Shown: positions 8,740-16,684 of the stretch, one piece after another | How the letters are laid out: every line of letters begins with the position of its first letter | Position numbering within the stretch: the first letter of the stretch is position 1 | From: DATJHM01 sp035493895 | GTDB lineage: Bacteria > Chloroflexota > Ktedonobacteria > Ktedonobacterales > Ktedonobacteraceae | Length of the DNA stretch: 64,000 bases | Direction of reading: 5' to 3' | Assembly: GCA_035493895.1 (NCBI GenBank) | Contig: DATJHM010000126.1 | Span: 11,913-75,912 of the forward strand | Program-made: the position numbers and the translations under genes | The notes under the pieces: model-generated | What the model was told of the DNA's origin: nothing | What the model saw: only the letters and a program-made list of their open reading frames with translations | Databases searched by the model: none

Positions 8740-8846
8740 CTCCCTGGTGCATAACCACTAGATCTTTTCGTGTTTCGCATGTATATTCTCCCGCCAGGGG
8801 CGGATGGTGCAAGATCCTTTTGCGATCCGTTTGAGAGTACTGAAAC
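8740..8846 (-). repeat. Diverged dispersed repeat, copy A
   Basis: On the minus strand it runs from GTTTCAGTACTCTCAAAC to GGTTATGCACCAGGGAG. It aligns over its whole length with 36330-36434 at roughly three quarters identity by eye, with best conservation at both ends. Both copies lie between two tandem minus-strand genes and in the same orientation. It fills the gap between the ArsA-type gene and the GNAT gene. Confidence 0.7.
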
Positions 8847-8942
8847 AAGCAAAGATTTCCTCTAGTAAACACGTTAATAGCCTCGTTGGCGTTTCTCTTA
8901 CGGTCCTACCAGGGTTCATTCAGGCTTCCGATCTCTGGTAGC

Positions 8943-10124
8943 CTATGCCGATTTGTCGTTTGCCTCGACGGGAGCGGTGAAGTGGATCTCCAGTGCTTTA
9001 TTGACAAATTTGGCAACGGTTGCTTCCTGGTTTGCCAGAATAGCGGGCAGGGTAATATCGCGCTTGAAATTGCCTATCTCAACGATCATCTCGTCGCCCT
9101 TTTTGGTCATGAGAACCTTATTCATCTCGACGTGGGGGAGAGGGATACGCAAGATGTAGGTGTTTCCCTGGCGCGTAATTTCCTGTAACGGACCGCGATG
9201 AAAGACCTGTGTTGGATCTTGATCTTTGAAGACAACATCTCCTAGTTCGCGCAATTGTTTGATGCCGATGACCTCGTGCGAGCGATACGGTATCTCCCAT
9301 ATCGGCAGGGGAGCGAAGGTCTGATGGATCTGGTGGCGGAATTTCTCCTGGCCGTGATAGAGTTCCTGTAGAAATGGATCTTGATAGTCGCCGGGTTGGA
9401 TGACGCGATTGCAGATAATGCCATCAATAGGATAGCCAAAAAGCGAAAGGTAGGTTTCGGCCCGCAGAGCTTCTTTGATGACCATGCGCTCCGGATTGAC
9501 GACCGGGCGATACGAACTGATATCTGCATTGCTGAGTACGGCCCGGAGATCTTTCACACGTTTGCTCAAGTTTTGTACTGCATCCAGAATCTCGGTAGTT
9601 GGGAGTATATTTTTGAGCAGAGGTCGTGCCAGATTGAGCGTGGTGGATTGCAGCTTGTTGATGCGCCCGGCATACCACTGGAAGGTATCCGGCATACTGA
9701 GGAGACGTACAGTTTCGCCTGTGGGGGCTGCGTCGATGATGACAACGTCGAAGTTCCCCTCGCGTGCATTACGATAAATGTTGATAAGACTGACGATCTC
9801 GTCCATACCCGGGATGAGTGCTAGCTCTTCGGCCTTCACCGCGTCGATCCCCTGTTTTTGCAGCGTTTTCGACATCGTTTCCTGGAGCTTGCCCCAACCC
9901 CTCCGCATCTCGTCCAGAACATTGACTTCCTGGGCCCACAGATTCTCTGCTAGCTCTGTCGGCTCAGATACCAGGGGGGCATTTAAACAATCTGCCAGAC
10001 TGTGGGCCAGATCGGTGCTAACCACCAGCGTGCGTTTACCCAGGCTGGCTGAACGTACTGCTGTGGTGGCTGATATGGTCGTTTTACCCACACCGCCTTT
10101 GCCAAGGTAGAGAATAATACGCAT
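8943..10124 (-). CDS. ArsA/GET3-family anion-transporting ATPase
   Basis: A single-domain ArsA-type ATPase of 393 residues. The deviant Walker A GKGGVGKTT is at residues 8-16, the switch region IIDAAPTGETVRLL at about 128-141, and a C-terminal alpha-crystallin-like domain follows (about 305-385, ITRQGNTYILRIPLPHVEMN). This layout matches bacterial ArsA-like proteins rather than the tandem ArsA of arsenic pumps. No arsB, arsD or arsR is nearby, so an arsenite role is not supported; a chaperone or targeting role like GET3 is equally possible. The ATG at 10122-10124 follows AAGGA. Confidence 0.88.
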   Translation of the reverse strand: MRIILYLGKGGVGKTTISATTAVRSASLGKRTLVVSTDLAHSLADCLNAPLVSEPTELAENLWAQEVNVLDEMRRGWGKLQETMSKTLQKQGIDAVKAEELALIPGMDEIVSLINIYRNAREGNFDVVIIDAAPTGETVRLLSMPDTFQWYAGRINKLQSTTLNLARPLLKNILPTTEILDAVQNLSKRVKDLRAVLSNADISSYRPVVNPERMVIKEALRAETYLSLFGYPIDGIICNRVIQPGDYQDPFLQELYHGQEKFRHQIHQTFAPLPIWEIPYRSHEVIGIKQLRELGDVVFKDQDPTQVFHRGPLQEITRQGNTYILRIPLPHVEMNKVLMTKKGDEMIVEIGNFKRDITLPAILANQEATVAKFVNKALEIHFTAPVEANDKSA

Positions 10125-10323
10125 AAAAGTCCTTACTTTTGTTTTGTTGTCCTCATGCTTGCTGTGTTGTACGGGTTTCGGATGAGGTTCTCCAATGATT
10201 TTAAAAAATATACGAAAACGGTCCCGCTTTGGTTATAGCGTATTTATGCTCTCTTGTCCATTCTCAAAAATTGAAAGTGCGAAGTTTCCGGAAAGGTGGG
10301 GTTTGTCAGGCCTGGATAGCGAT

Positions 10324-10358
10324 AAAAGTCCCCCGGTTTGGATAAACCGAGGGACTTT
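10324..10358 (-). terminator. Terminator after the 70-residue protein gene
   Basis: A near-perfect hairpin pairs AAAGTCCC/GGGACTTT with inner CGGTTT/AAACCG; on the minus strand it is followed by TTTTATC. Confidence 0.8.
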
Positions 10359-10417
10359 CAGGCCAAAATACTGTATGCTAAAAAACATAGAAGGATGTGT
10401 TTTTGCAGATAGGCACG

Positions 10418-10630
10418 TTAAAATTCGATTTTGCCATTCACCACAAGAAGCTTCAGGAATTCCAGGTGGCGTACTACCGCCATGCGGTCGCTGCCTCCGT
10501 GTTGGTACCACTGACGTAGCCAGAGCAGCGAAATAATCTCGTCTTGCGTGAAACCGCTCTGGGCTAACACATCTGTATCTGTTAGTGTGTTTTCAACGTT
10601 GCTTATCATTTCTAAGGGTCGTGTATTCAT
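10418..10630 (-). CDS. Small conserved-looking protein, function unknown
   Basis: Seventy residues, soluble, no Cys or His clusters. The sequence (MNTRPLEMISNVENTLTDTD, then a helix FTQDEIISLLWLRQWYQHGG and VRHLEFLKLLVVNGKIEF) suggests a compact helical domain. Support for a real gene: a strong GGAAGGAAAC ribosome binding site before the ATG at 10628-10630, an independent terminator 60 bases after the stop, and amphipathic helices with normal codon use. I do not recognise a family. It appears to be a single-gene transcription unit. Confidence 0.7.
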   Translation of the reverse strand: MNTRPLEMISNVENTLTDTDVLAQSGFTQDEIISLLWLRQWYQHGGSDRMAVVRHLEFLKLLVVNGKIEF

Positions 10631-11250
10631 GAATGTTTCCTTCCACCTTCGCCGTAAGTGGCGTTCCGCCGCTGCATTCTTCCGCTCTGTTCTGCTTGAA
10701 TTGTGACCACTCGTCTCTTCAGAAAAGACTCAATATCTAGTAACTAGACGTTTGGCCTCTCACTTTTTCAAATACGTATTTGTTGGTCCTCATTGACAAT
10801 GCTTAATTCTCCCTACTATCTCATTCCTTCCTGGTAAAGAATAAGCGGAAAAGGATGTAGTAGCTATCTACCTGGCGACATAAATGGTGTGAAATAAGTC
10901 ACATTTTCGTATCCATAAGTCGATGTACGTTCTTTGTCGTACCGGCATCGTCGTTGATACGCGGATCCTGTTTGGGCCATCTGCCTTATATACGTTTGAA
11001 ATCCTGTGCGGGTTCCAATTTGTGCCAACCAAATTTGTTTACATATCTACATCTATACTTGTGCTTGTCTTAAATCTTACTCGAATATCTGAACTTACCG
11101 ATGCATGGTCTCTAGCAATAGACGTAACAAAGAACCGGATGGGAGCAGTTCTTTTCCCTCAAGCCAAGAGTCTGTTTCCCTATAAAATAGGGACATCTGT
11201 GTCAGATGTCCCTATCGCTTGTTTCCTGTATACGTGTTAACTATTACGTG
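10631..11250. other. Intergenic gap of 620 bases
   Basis: Contains the ribosome binding site of the small gene on the left and the leuS terminator on the right. A 105-codon plus-strand frame at 10923-11240 lacks a ribosome binding site, overlaps the terminator and has no recognisable sequence, so it is not called. Confidence 0.6.
11187..11215 (-). terminator. leuS terminator
   Basis: A perfect 13-bp hairpin, ATAGGGACATCTG with CAGATGTCCCTAT, followed on the minus strand by TTTTATAG, 35 bases after the leuS stop. Confidence 0.9.
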
Positions 11251-13725
11251 CTAACTATTACGTACGACGATATTTACCAATCTCCCTGGAATGTAGATCA
11301 CTTTTTGTACGGTTGACTCTCCGATAAAGGTGGTCACGCGCGGATTGGTCAGTGCGATCTTTTTGACATCGCTTTCGCTGATCTCGGCCGCTACTTCTAT
11401 CCGCTCGCGTACTTTTCCGTTGACCTGGATGACCAGGGTGAAGTTTTCGTCTTTAGTCAATGCTTCGTCATAATCGGGCCAGTTGCTCGCATGAATGCTA
11501 TCGCTATGACCTGTCTGGTGCCACATCTCTTCAGTAATATGTGGTGCCATCGGGGACAGCAGTTGCAGCATGGTCTCCAGGGCCTGCCGGTAGACGCTGG
11601 TGCGCGCGACTGGCTGGTTTTGTTGTTTGATCAGGACGTTGTTGAACTCCATCAGGGCGGCCAGAGCTGTATTGAAATGGAAGTTGCTCAGATCGTCTGT
11701 GACGCGTTTGATGGTTTTATTGCGCATGCGCTCGATGGCCTTGCTCTCGTCATTTTGCGCTATATCGGTGGCACCATCAAACCAGCTGTCGTTGACCAGA
11801 TTCCATACACGGTTCAGGAAGCGCCAGACTCCTTCCAGGTTTTCGGCTCTGAAAGAGCCACCCGCCTCGAAGGGACCAATGAACATCATGTAGCAGCGTA
11901 CGGTATCCGATCCGTATTTCTCAACGTAGATGTCCGGAGCTTCGACATTGCCTCGCGATTTGGACATTTTCTGGTTATCAGAGCCCAGGACCATGCCCTG
12001 GTGATACAGGCGCTTGAATGGCTCTGAGAAGGTGATATGCCCCATGTCGCGCAACGCTTTGGTAAAGAAGCGTGAGTACAGCAGGTGCAGAATTGCATGT
12101 TCAACTCCACCTACATATTGATCAACCGGCAGCCAGCGTTGCATCGCCTCCTGACTCCAGGCCTGCTCGCTATTGTGCGGATCGGCATAGCGCAGATAGT
12201 ACCAGGATGAGTCTATGAAGGTATCCATGGTATCAGCCTCACGCGTGGCGGGTCCGCCGCAGATGGGGCAGGTCGTGTTGACAAATTCTGGCTCGTAGCG
12301 CAGCGGTGACTCTCCCGTGGCTTTGAACTGCACATTCTCAGGCAGCCAGACCGGCAGTTGCTCCTCGGGCACTGGCACCGTGCCATGCTCGGGACAGTAG
12401 ACGATCGGAATCGGTGCGCCCCAGTAGCGCTGACGGCTGATCAGCCAATCGCGCAGACGATAGGTGACCATGAATTTGCCGACGCCTTTTTCCTCGATGT
12501 AGCTAATGACTTTTTTGATGGCCTCATCGCCCGGCGTACCATCAAAGGGCCCGGAGTTCACGATGATCCCCAGTGCCTCTTTAGCCTCGCTCCAGGTGGC
12601 GGGATCGCTCGGTTCGTCATCAATAGCGCGGATCACTTCGCGAATGGGCAGAGCAAATTTACGCGCAAAATCAAAGTCGCGTTGATCGTGCGCAGGTACG
12701 CCCATGATAGCTCCAGCACCATAGCCCATCAGCACATAGTCAGCGATCCAGACCGGAATCTGTTCGCCATTGACCGGATTGGTGACATAGCCTCCGGTGA
12801 AGACGCCGCTCTTCTCTTTTTCCGAACTCATGCGCTCAATTTCGGTCATGTGGAGCGCCTGATCGACGTACGCATCGACCTCCGCCTTGTGCTCCGGAGT
12901 CGTGATTTTCTCGACCCAGGGATGCTCGGGGGCCAGAACGAAGAAGGTGACGCCATAGATCGTATCTGGACGCGTAGTGAAGACGGGAATCTCCTCTGTT
13001 TTGCCTGCAATTTCGGCGGTGAAGCGAATTTCCGCGCCTTCGCTCCGTCCGATCCAGTTGCGTTGCATCGTGATAGTTTTTTCGGGCCACTCAACATCCG
13101 GGAAGTTCAGCAACTCTTCCGCATAGGACGAGATTTTCAGCAGCCATTGATCGATCTCTTTGCGAATAACCACGGTTCCACAGCGTTCGCAGGTGCCATC
13201 GGCCAGAACCTGCTCGTTTGCCAGCGTAGTATTGCAGTTGGGACACCAGTTCGCCGGGGCTTTGGTGCGATACGCCAGCCCGTTCTTGTAAAATTGCAGG
13301 AACAGCCACTGGGTCCATTTATAATAATCCGGCAGGCAGGTGACGACTTCCCGTTGCCAATCCCATTGTGCTCCCATGGCTTTCAGTTGTTTGCGCATAT
13401 TCTCCATGTTCGCCAGGGTCCAGGTGCGCGCTTGAATGCCTCGTTTAATGGCAGCATTTTCGGCTGGCAGACCAAATGCATCGAATCCAATGGGCTGCAT
13501 CACATTATAGCCCTGCATACGTTTGAAACGTCCATAGGCGTCGAAGGGCGAATAGTTATACCAGTGGCCCATGTGCAGGTCGCCGGAGGGATAGGGAAAC
13601 ATCACCAGATGATAGAATTTTGGTTTCGGAGAGTCATCGGAAGCATGGTACAGGTGATCTGCCTCCCATTGTGCCTGCCATTTGCTCTCAATTTCTTTGG
13701 GGTTATATTTGGTGCGTGTGATCAT
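11251..13725 (-). CDS. leuS: Leucyl-tRNA synthetase
   Basis: Charges tRNA-Leu with leucine. The 824 residues fit the bacterial LeuRS length. The class I signatures are HMGH (residues 51-54) and KMSKS (586-590). The zinc knuckle CPNC...CERC (161-182) and the CP1 editing domain with TTRPDTIYG (250-258) are present, and the tRNA-binding C-terminal domain ends [20 protein letters not shown]. The ATG has a GGGGAGG ribosome binding site. Expression is governed by the T-box leader at 13821-14242, which reads uncharged tRNA-Leu through a CUC specifier. A plus-strand frame of 460 codons opposite this gene is an antisense shadow. Confidence 0.97.
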   Translation of the reverse strand: MITRTKYNPKEIESKWQAQWEADHLYHASDDSPKPKFYHLVMFPYPSGDLHMGHWYNYSPFDAYGRFKRMQGYNVMQPIGFDAFGLPAENAAIKRGIQARTWTLANMENMRKQLKAMGAQWDWQREVVTCLPDYYKWTQWLFLQFYKNGLAYRTKAPANWCPNCNTTLANEQVLADGTCERCGTVVIRKEIDQWLLKISSYAEELLNFPDVEWPEKTITMQRNWIGRSEGAEIRFTAEIAGKTEEIPVFTTRPDTIYGVTFFVLAPEHPWVEKITTPEHKAEVDAYVDQALHMTEIERMSSEKEKSGVFTGGYVTNPVNGEQIPVWIADYVLMGYGAGAIMGVPAHDQRDFDFARKFALPIREVIRAIDDEPSDPATWSEAKEALGIIVNSGPFDGTPGDEAIKKVISYIEEKGVGKFMVTYRLRDWLISRQRYWGAPIPIVYCPEHGTVPVPEEQLPVWLPENVQFKATGESPLRYEPEFVNTTCPICGGPATREADTMDTFIDSSWYYLRYADPHNSEQAWSQEAMQRWLPVDQYVGGVEHAILHLLYSRFFTKALRDMGHITFSEPFKRLYHQGMVLGSDNQKMSKSRGNVEAPDIYVEKYGSDTVRCYMMFIGPFEAGGSFRAENLEGVWRFLNRVWNLVNDSWFDGATDIAQNDESKAIERMRNKTIKRVTDDLSNFHFNTALAALMEFNNVLIKQQNQPVARTSVYRQALETMLQLLSPMAPHITEEMWHQTGHSDSIHASNWPDYDEALTKDENFTLVIQVNGKVRERIEVAAEISESDVKKIALTNPRVTTFIGESTVQKVIYIPGRLVNIVVRNS

Positions 13726-13875
13726 GCGGCCTCCCCGTAGTCTCTGCTGCTCTATAAAAACACCCTGTTTAAGAATTTACGAATAACAGAGCACAATACA
13801 TCTAAAAAGGTTTTTCCAATAAAAAAACCTTCCGCCGCAAGGGACGAAAGGCTATTCCGTGGTACCACCCTGATT

Positions 13876-14007
13876 TCGATCAAGGAACAATTGGTGGACC
13901 TGAGGGGATTCGAACCCCTGACCTTCTCCATGCCATGGAGACGCTCTCCCAGCTGCGCTACAGGCCCATATCCTGAATGAAACTGGTACGTTTGTTGCCT
14001 TGATCGA
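13876..14007 (-). repeat. Inverted repeat enclosing tRNA-Ala(GGC), candidate Stem III
   Basis: Arm 13876-13890 pairs with arm 13992-14007 over 15 bp with one bulged base (13997). In the minus-strand RNA the 5' arm starts UCGAUCAAGG and the 3' arm ends CCUUGAUCGA, four bases before the T-box sequence. The tRNA lies in the loop, 24 bases after the 5' arm and one base before the 3' arm. Confidence 0.8.
13892..13967 (-). tRNA. tRNA-Ala(GGC), CCA encoded
   Basis: A full cloverleaf on the minus strand: acceptor GGGCCTG with CAGGTCC, including the G3-U70 wobble pair that defines alanine tRNAs; D arm GCGC/GAGC-type; anticodon arm TCTCC-ATGGCAT-GGAGA with anticodon GGC; T arm with GGTTCGAATCC. Discriminator A at 13895 and CCA at 13894-13892 are encoded. 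The gene lies inside the leuS T-box leader, and its ACCA end could itself pair with the UGGU of the T-box 20 bases downstream. Confidence 0.97.
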
Positions 14008-14012
14008 TTCTC

Positions 14013-14041
14013 ATTGTACGCTATAACGGGCGCCCCGGCAA
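14013..14041 (-). promoter_or_regulatory. Internal promoter of tRNA-Ala(GGC)
   Basis: Minus strand TTGCCG (14036-14041), 17-base spacer, TACAAT (14013-14018). The expected start, about 14006, is the first base of the 5' arm of the helix around the tRNA, so this promoter would make a tRNA-antiterminator RNA without Stem I. Confidence 0.6.
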
Positions 14042-14248
14042 GTGCTAGATCATTGTTGCTTACTAAAGTACTGCTCAACCTCTTCATAAAAATCTTTTAA
14101 AATCTCTTATAAAGAAGTTTTGCCAAGAACCTTCACACTTGTAGCTCACAGGCGAGTTCAGTCTGCCTTGTAGCCTCACACCATCCGGCTACTCTCTGTT
14201 TGAAGAGACTTACTACTCCTGCTCTCCGCGCTGTATCTGGCATGTTTA

Positions 14249-14277
14249 ACTATACCATAAACGTTTGCGATTTGCAA
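14249..14277 (-). promoter_or_regulatory. Promoter of the leuS T-box leader
   Basis: Minus strand TTGCAA (14272-14277), 17-base spacer, TATAGT (14249-14254), preceded by TGG as an extended -10. The start at about 14242 lies some 16 bases before Stem I. Confidence 0.75.
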
Positions 14278-14303
14278 GGCTTCCTACCGATTGGTGCTCG
14301 GGG

Positions 14304-14376
14304 TGGAGATGAGGGGGCTCGAACCCCTGACCTCAACAGTGCGATTGTTGCGCTCTCCCAGCTGAGCTACATCCCC
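14304..14376 (-). tRNA. tRNA-Ala(CGC)
   Basis: Minus-strand cloverleaf with acceptor GGGGATG/CATCTCC containing G3-U70, anticodon arm CAACA-ATCGCAC-TGTTG (anticodon CGC, codon GCG) and T arm GGTTCGAGCC. The discriminator A is followed by CCC, so CCA is not encoded, unlike the neighbouring tRNA-Ala(GGC). It ends 27 bases before the -35 box of the leuS leader. Confidence 0.96.
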
Positions 14377-14388
14377 TCGGCGAAATGT

Positions 14389-14417
14389 ATATTAGCACAG
14401 GTCGCCGATCTTGTAAA
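14389..14417 (-). promoter_or_regulatory. Promoter of tRNA-Ala(CGC)
   Basis: Minus strand TTTACA (14412-14417), 17-base spacer, TAATAT (14389-14394), 12 bases before the mature tRNA 5' end. Confidence 0.75.
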
Positions 14418-14674
14418 GGGGTTTGCTGGCAAGTTTTCCTGATTTCTCTGCAAATTTCGCCCTTTTCTCAGTAATTGGACAGTCTGGAGAATCCACGCTA
14501 TAATTTTCTTTCATATATACGTCTATATGGTAGAAGCACTGCTACGGTTATCATCTGTCGTTGTTGGTGGGGAATGATCTAGCGGTACCTTGTTCTATGA
14601 CGAATTCAACCTATGAAAATCTATTCATCAGCAGACCTTTTTTGGGCACGCTGAAGGTTGGGAGGTATATCCTG

Positions 14675-15073
14675 ATGCTCTATTATCGTGTTGCTTACCA
14701 GGTTGAGGAAACACAATCCTGGAAGTGGAAGTCAACTTCTGTCACTTCTCTCAATGCATTGCTCAATCTTTTGCGCTCTTATAATGCCATCCCTCAGGAA
14801 CGGATTCGTGTTTTTATGGCTACCTCAAAAGATTATATGGATGAGATGTTGCAACGGCAGAATCAAGGGCTCCTCTCTACGTCGGTCCCTGCGGACCAGA
14901 TCACGGCTGGTGGCACTCTCAATAACCTGGAAGTTGCCCGTATGGAACTGGAACTGGGAGCGGCTGGCGATCATGATGAGCCGTACGTTTTCTCTGTCCC
15001 TCTCTCGGTGAAAGAGATGGCTCGCTGGATTGATCTCCGGCGCTATGTGCTGGAAGGCGATCTGGTCTCCTGA
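14675..15073 (+). CDS. Small conserved-looking protein, function unknown
   Basis: A soluble protein of 132 residues beginning MLYYRVAYQVEETQSWKWKS. The open frame reaches 38 codons further upstream, but the ATG at 14675 has GGGAGG about eleven bases before it and the upstream translation looks random. The N-terminal YYRVAYQ...WKWKSTSVTSLNALLNLLR, then a strand (RIRVFMATSKDYMDEMLQRQ) and a helix-rich end, suggest one alpha/beta domain. Proteins opening this way are, to my recollection, common in Ktedonobacteria with no assigned role. Convergent with the deacetylase gene, six bases away. Confidence 0.7.
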   Translation: MLYYRVAYQVEETQSWKWKSTSVTSLNALLNLLRSYNAIPQERIRVFMATSKDYMDEMLQRQNQGLLSTSVPADQITAGGTLNNLEVARMELELGAAGDHDEPYVFSVPLSVKEMARWIDLRRYVLEGDLVS

Positions 15074-15079
15074 CTCTGG

Positions 15080-16450
15080 CTACCAGGGCATTGAGCCCTG
15101 AAACTCTGCCTGCGTTTCTCGTCCGTCAACCCGGATTCGCAAGAGTGAGAGCGCTGTCTCTGTGCTTTGATTGATGCCAGTCATACCAGGGTCAGTAGTC
15201 GCTGTAATATAGCCTGTCTGGGCGACCAGGGCGGCGACCTCGTTGCGCAAGAGCAGACTGCCGGTTTTAAAGGGATCTCCATTAGGATAGCAGAAATGCT
15301 GAATGGCAATATGCAGATTTTTTTGCAGGGTGTCTTGCGAGATTTGCAGCTCCTGTTGTGCCTGCATTTGTGAATATTGATATACTGCGCCCATATTCAC
15401 ATGATGTATGGTATGCGAGCCTATTTGCATCCCATGCGCGAGCATTGTGCGCATCTGGGACCAGCTCATCTGACCATCCCAGCCTACTTTCCCGGTAATA
15501 ATATAAAAAATTCCACTGTAGTTGTGTGCCTGCAATAATGGATAGGCAAATTTATATCCATCACTATAGCCGTCATCAAAGCTGAAGATGATCGGTTTCG
15601 CGGGTAAGGGCAGGCCATAGTAGATCGCGGCTGCAAGCTGGTTCAAGGTAATGCTGTGGTAACCTCTTGTCTTGAGATAGTCGAGCTGTGCGCCAAAATT
15701 CGTGGGCGTGATAGTCAGGCTATAGTCCAGAATATTCTGTGTGGGTACGTCGCTGATGTGATGATACATGAGAATTGGGACCTGGACAGTGTGTTCGACG
15801 AGCGTTTGAGGTAGCGTCATAGGTGCTTCCAGATCAGCAGGTCCTCCGCATAACACGAACCACTGCCCACTGGTCGCGCTTTTCTGTACGATGAAGGGCA
15901 GATTTTGCAGCAAAGCGCCAGGATCTGTATTCTCTGGCGGTTGATTTGCGCTGTTCCCTTTGTGGCTGAGTTGAAGTGAGCTGGAGAGTTCTTCCACCTG
16001 CGTATAACGAATCATCGTTTCGGGATCAATCCAATCGCTGCGTGGACTGGGGACGCCTAGCGTAAAGGCTTGCAAGGTATAGTCCTGAAAACGCGCTTTC
16101 CAGTAATTATTGAAATTTGGTTCACTTTGCCAGATTGCCTGAATATCTGGATGGAGTTGCAACCACATACTGCTGTACTGCCCCTGTAACAGAGCTTTGA
16201 GATAGCTTCTGGCCAGCGCATCAGCGGCATTTTGCGCCTGTTGTGTTGCCGATGGTTGGGTTGGGGTCGGATGTGGTAGAGCATATTCTTTCCTGCGTAA
16301 CGCAATGTTTGTGTGGCGTGTACCTGGCATAAGAAGCAGGCTGGCGCTGATTACCAGCGAGAGTAACAGGTAAATAGCGGCGATCAGGAAAATTTTTGTG
16401 CGTATTCTGCTTGAAGTGTTTCTGTTTTCAACTCCCTTTATTCTGTCCAT
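15080..16450 (-). CDS. Membrane-anchored polysaccharide deacetylase
   Basis: A protein of 456 residues: a basic N-terminus, one membrane helix (about 20-42, IFLIAAIYLLLSLVISASLL), a Pro/Gln-rich linker, a region of about 150 residues of unknown fold, then a NodB-type carbohydrate esterase 4 domain (about 235-440). Seen there are the catalytic FSFDDGYSDG motif and the metal-binding HTIHHVN motif. The family removes acetyl groups from peptidoglycan, chitin or poly-GlcNAc outside the cell. The longest frame uses a TTG eleven codons earlier; the ATG at 16448-16450 is preferred because AAAGGTAAGG precedes it. It ends six bases from the convergent small gene. Confidence 0.88.
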   Translation of the reverse strand: MDRIKGVENRNTSSRIRTKIFLIAAIYLLLSLVISASLLLMPGTRHTNIALRRKEYALPHPTPTQPSATQQAQNAADALARSYLKALLQGQYSSMWLQLHPDIQAIWQSEPNFNNYWKARFQDYTLQAFTLGVPSPRSDWIDPETMIRYTQVEELSSSLQLSHKGNSANQPPENTDPGALLQNLPFIVQKSATSGQWFVLCGGPADLEAPMTLPQTLVEHTVQVPILMYHHISDVPTQNILDYSLTITPTNFGAQLDYLKTRGYHSITLNQLAAAIYYGLPLPAKPIIFSFDDGYSDGYKFAYPLLQAHNYSGIFYIITGKVGWDGQMSWSQMRTMLAHGMQIGSHTIHHVNMGAVYQYSQMQAQQELQISQDTLQKNLHIAIQHFCYPNGDPFKTGSLLLRNEVAALVAQTGYITATTDPGMTGINQSTETALSLLRIRVDGRETQAEFQGSMPW

Positions 16451-16540
16451 TGCATGCCTTACCTTTATTGTTATTGAGCACAAATAATCTGCATTTCCAG
16501 AGCTTTAATAGATATATACTTATTTGAGAATGCTATGTCT

Positions 16541-16600
16541 CCAAGAGTAGGAGTTTTGGATTAAAAATAAAAGGTTTTGAGTAATAGCAGGAGTTTTGGA
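16541..16600. repeat. Short direct repeat AGGAGTTTTGGATT
   Basis: Two exact copies of AGGAGTTTTGGATT lie about 40 bases apart in the gap upstream of the deacetylase gene. No function is evident; it could be a regulator site pair. Confidence 0.4.
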
Positions 16601-16638
16601 TTGTTTGAGGGGAAAGGGATAGTCAGGAAGAAAAGCAC

Positions 16639-16669
16639 AAAAAAGAGGAGATGCAACAAACATCTCCTC
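16639..16669 (-). terminator. lpdA terminator
   Basis: A perfect 9-bp hairpin GAGGAGATG/CATCTCCTC (16645-16653 and 16661-16669), followed on the minus strand by TTTTTTG, 16 bases after the lpdA stop. Confidence 0.9.
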
Positions 16670-16684
16670 TCCCATGTGAACAGG

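Larger units (their letters stand above)
13821..14242 (-). promoter_or_regulatory. leuS T-box riboswitch with a tRNA gene inside it
   Basis: All T-box parts are visible on the minus strand. Stem I spans about 14226-14143: loop-E side AGTAGTAA, AGAGAG, the distal hairpin GTAGCC...GGCTAC with loop GGATGGTGTGA, and the specifier loop TGAACTCG, where CTC (14156-14154) codes Leu. The T-box AGGGTGGTACCACGG is at 13871-13857; its UGGU bulge fits an ACCA tRNA end. The terminator CCTTTCGTC/GGCGGAAGG with seven Ts ends at 13821. Specifier-to-T-box distance is about 285 bases, against 87 in the serS leader. The surplus is a complete tRNA-Ala gene enclosed by a 15-bp helix (14007-13992 with 13890-13876) exactly where Stem III belongs. 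Confidence 0.9.

Noticed and set aside
10923..11240. 105-codon plus-strand frame in the leuS downstream gap
   Set aside because: No ribosome binding site, covers the leuS terminator, composition looks random.
12358..13740. 460-codon plus-strand open frame opposite leuS
   Set aside because: It mirrors the leuS reading frame exactly, has no ribosome binding site, and its translation shows no family feature; a shadow caused by codon composition.
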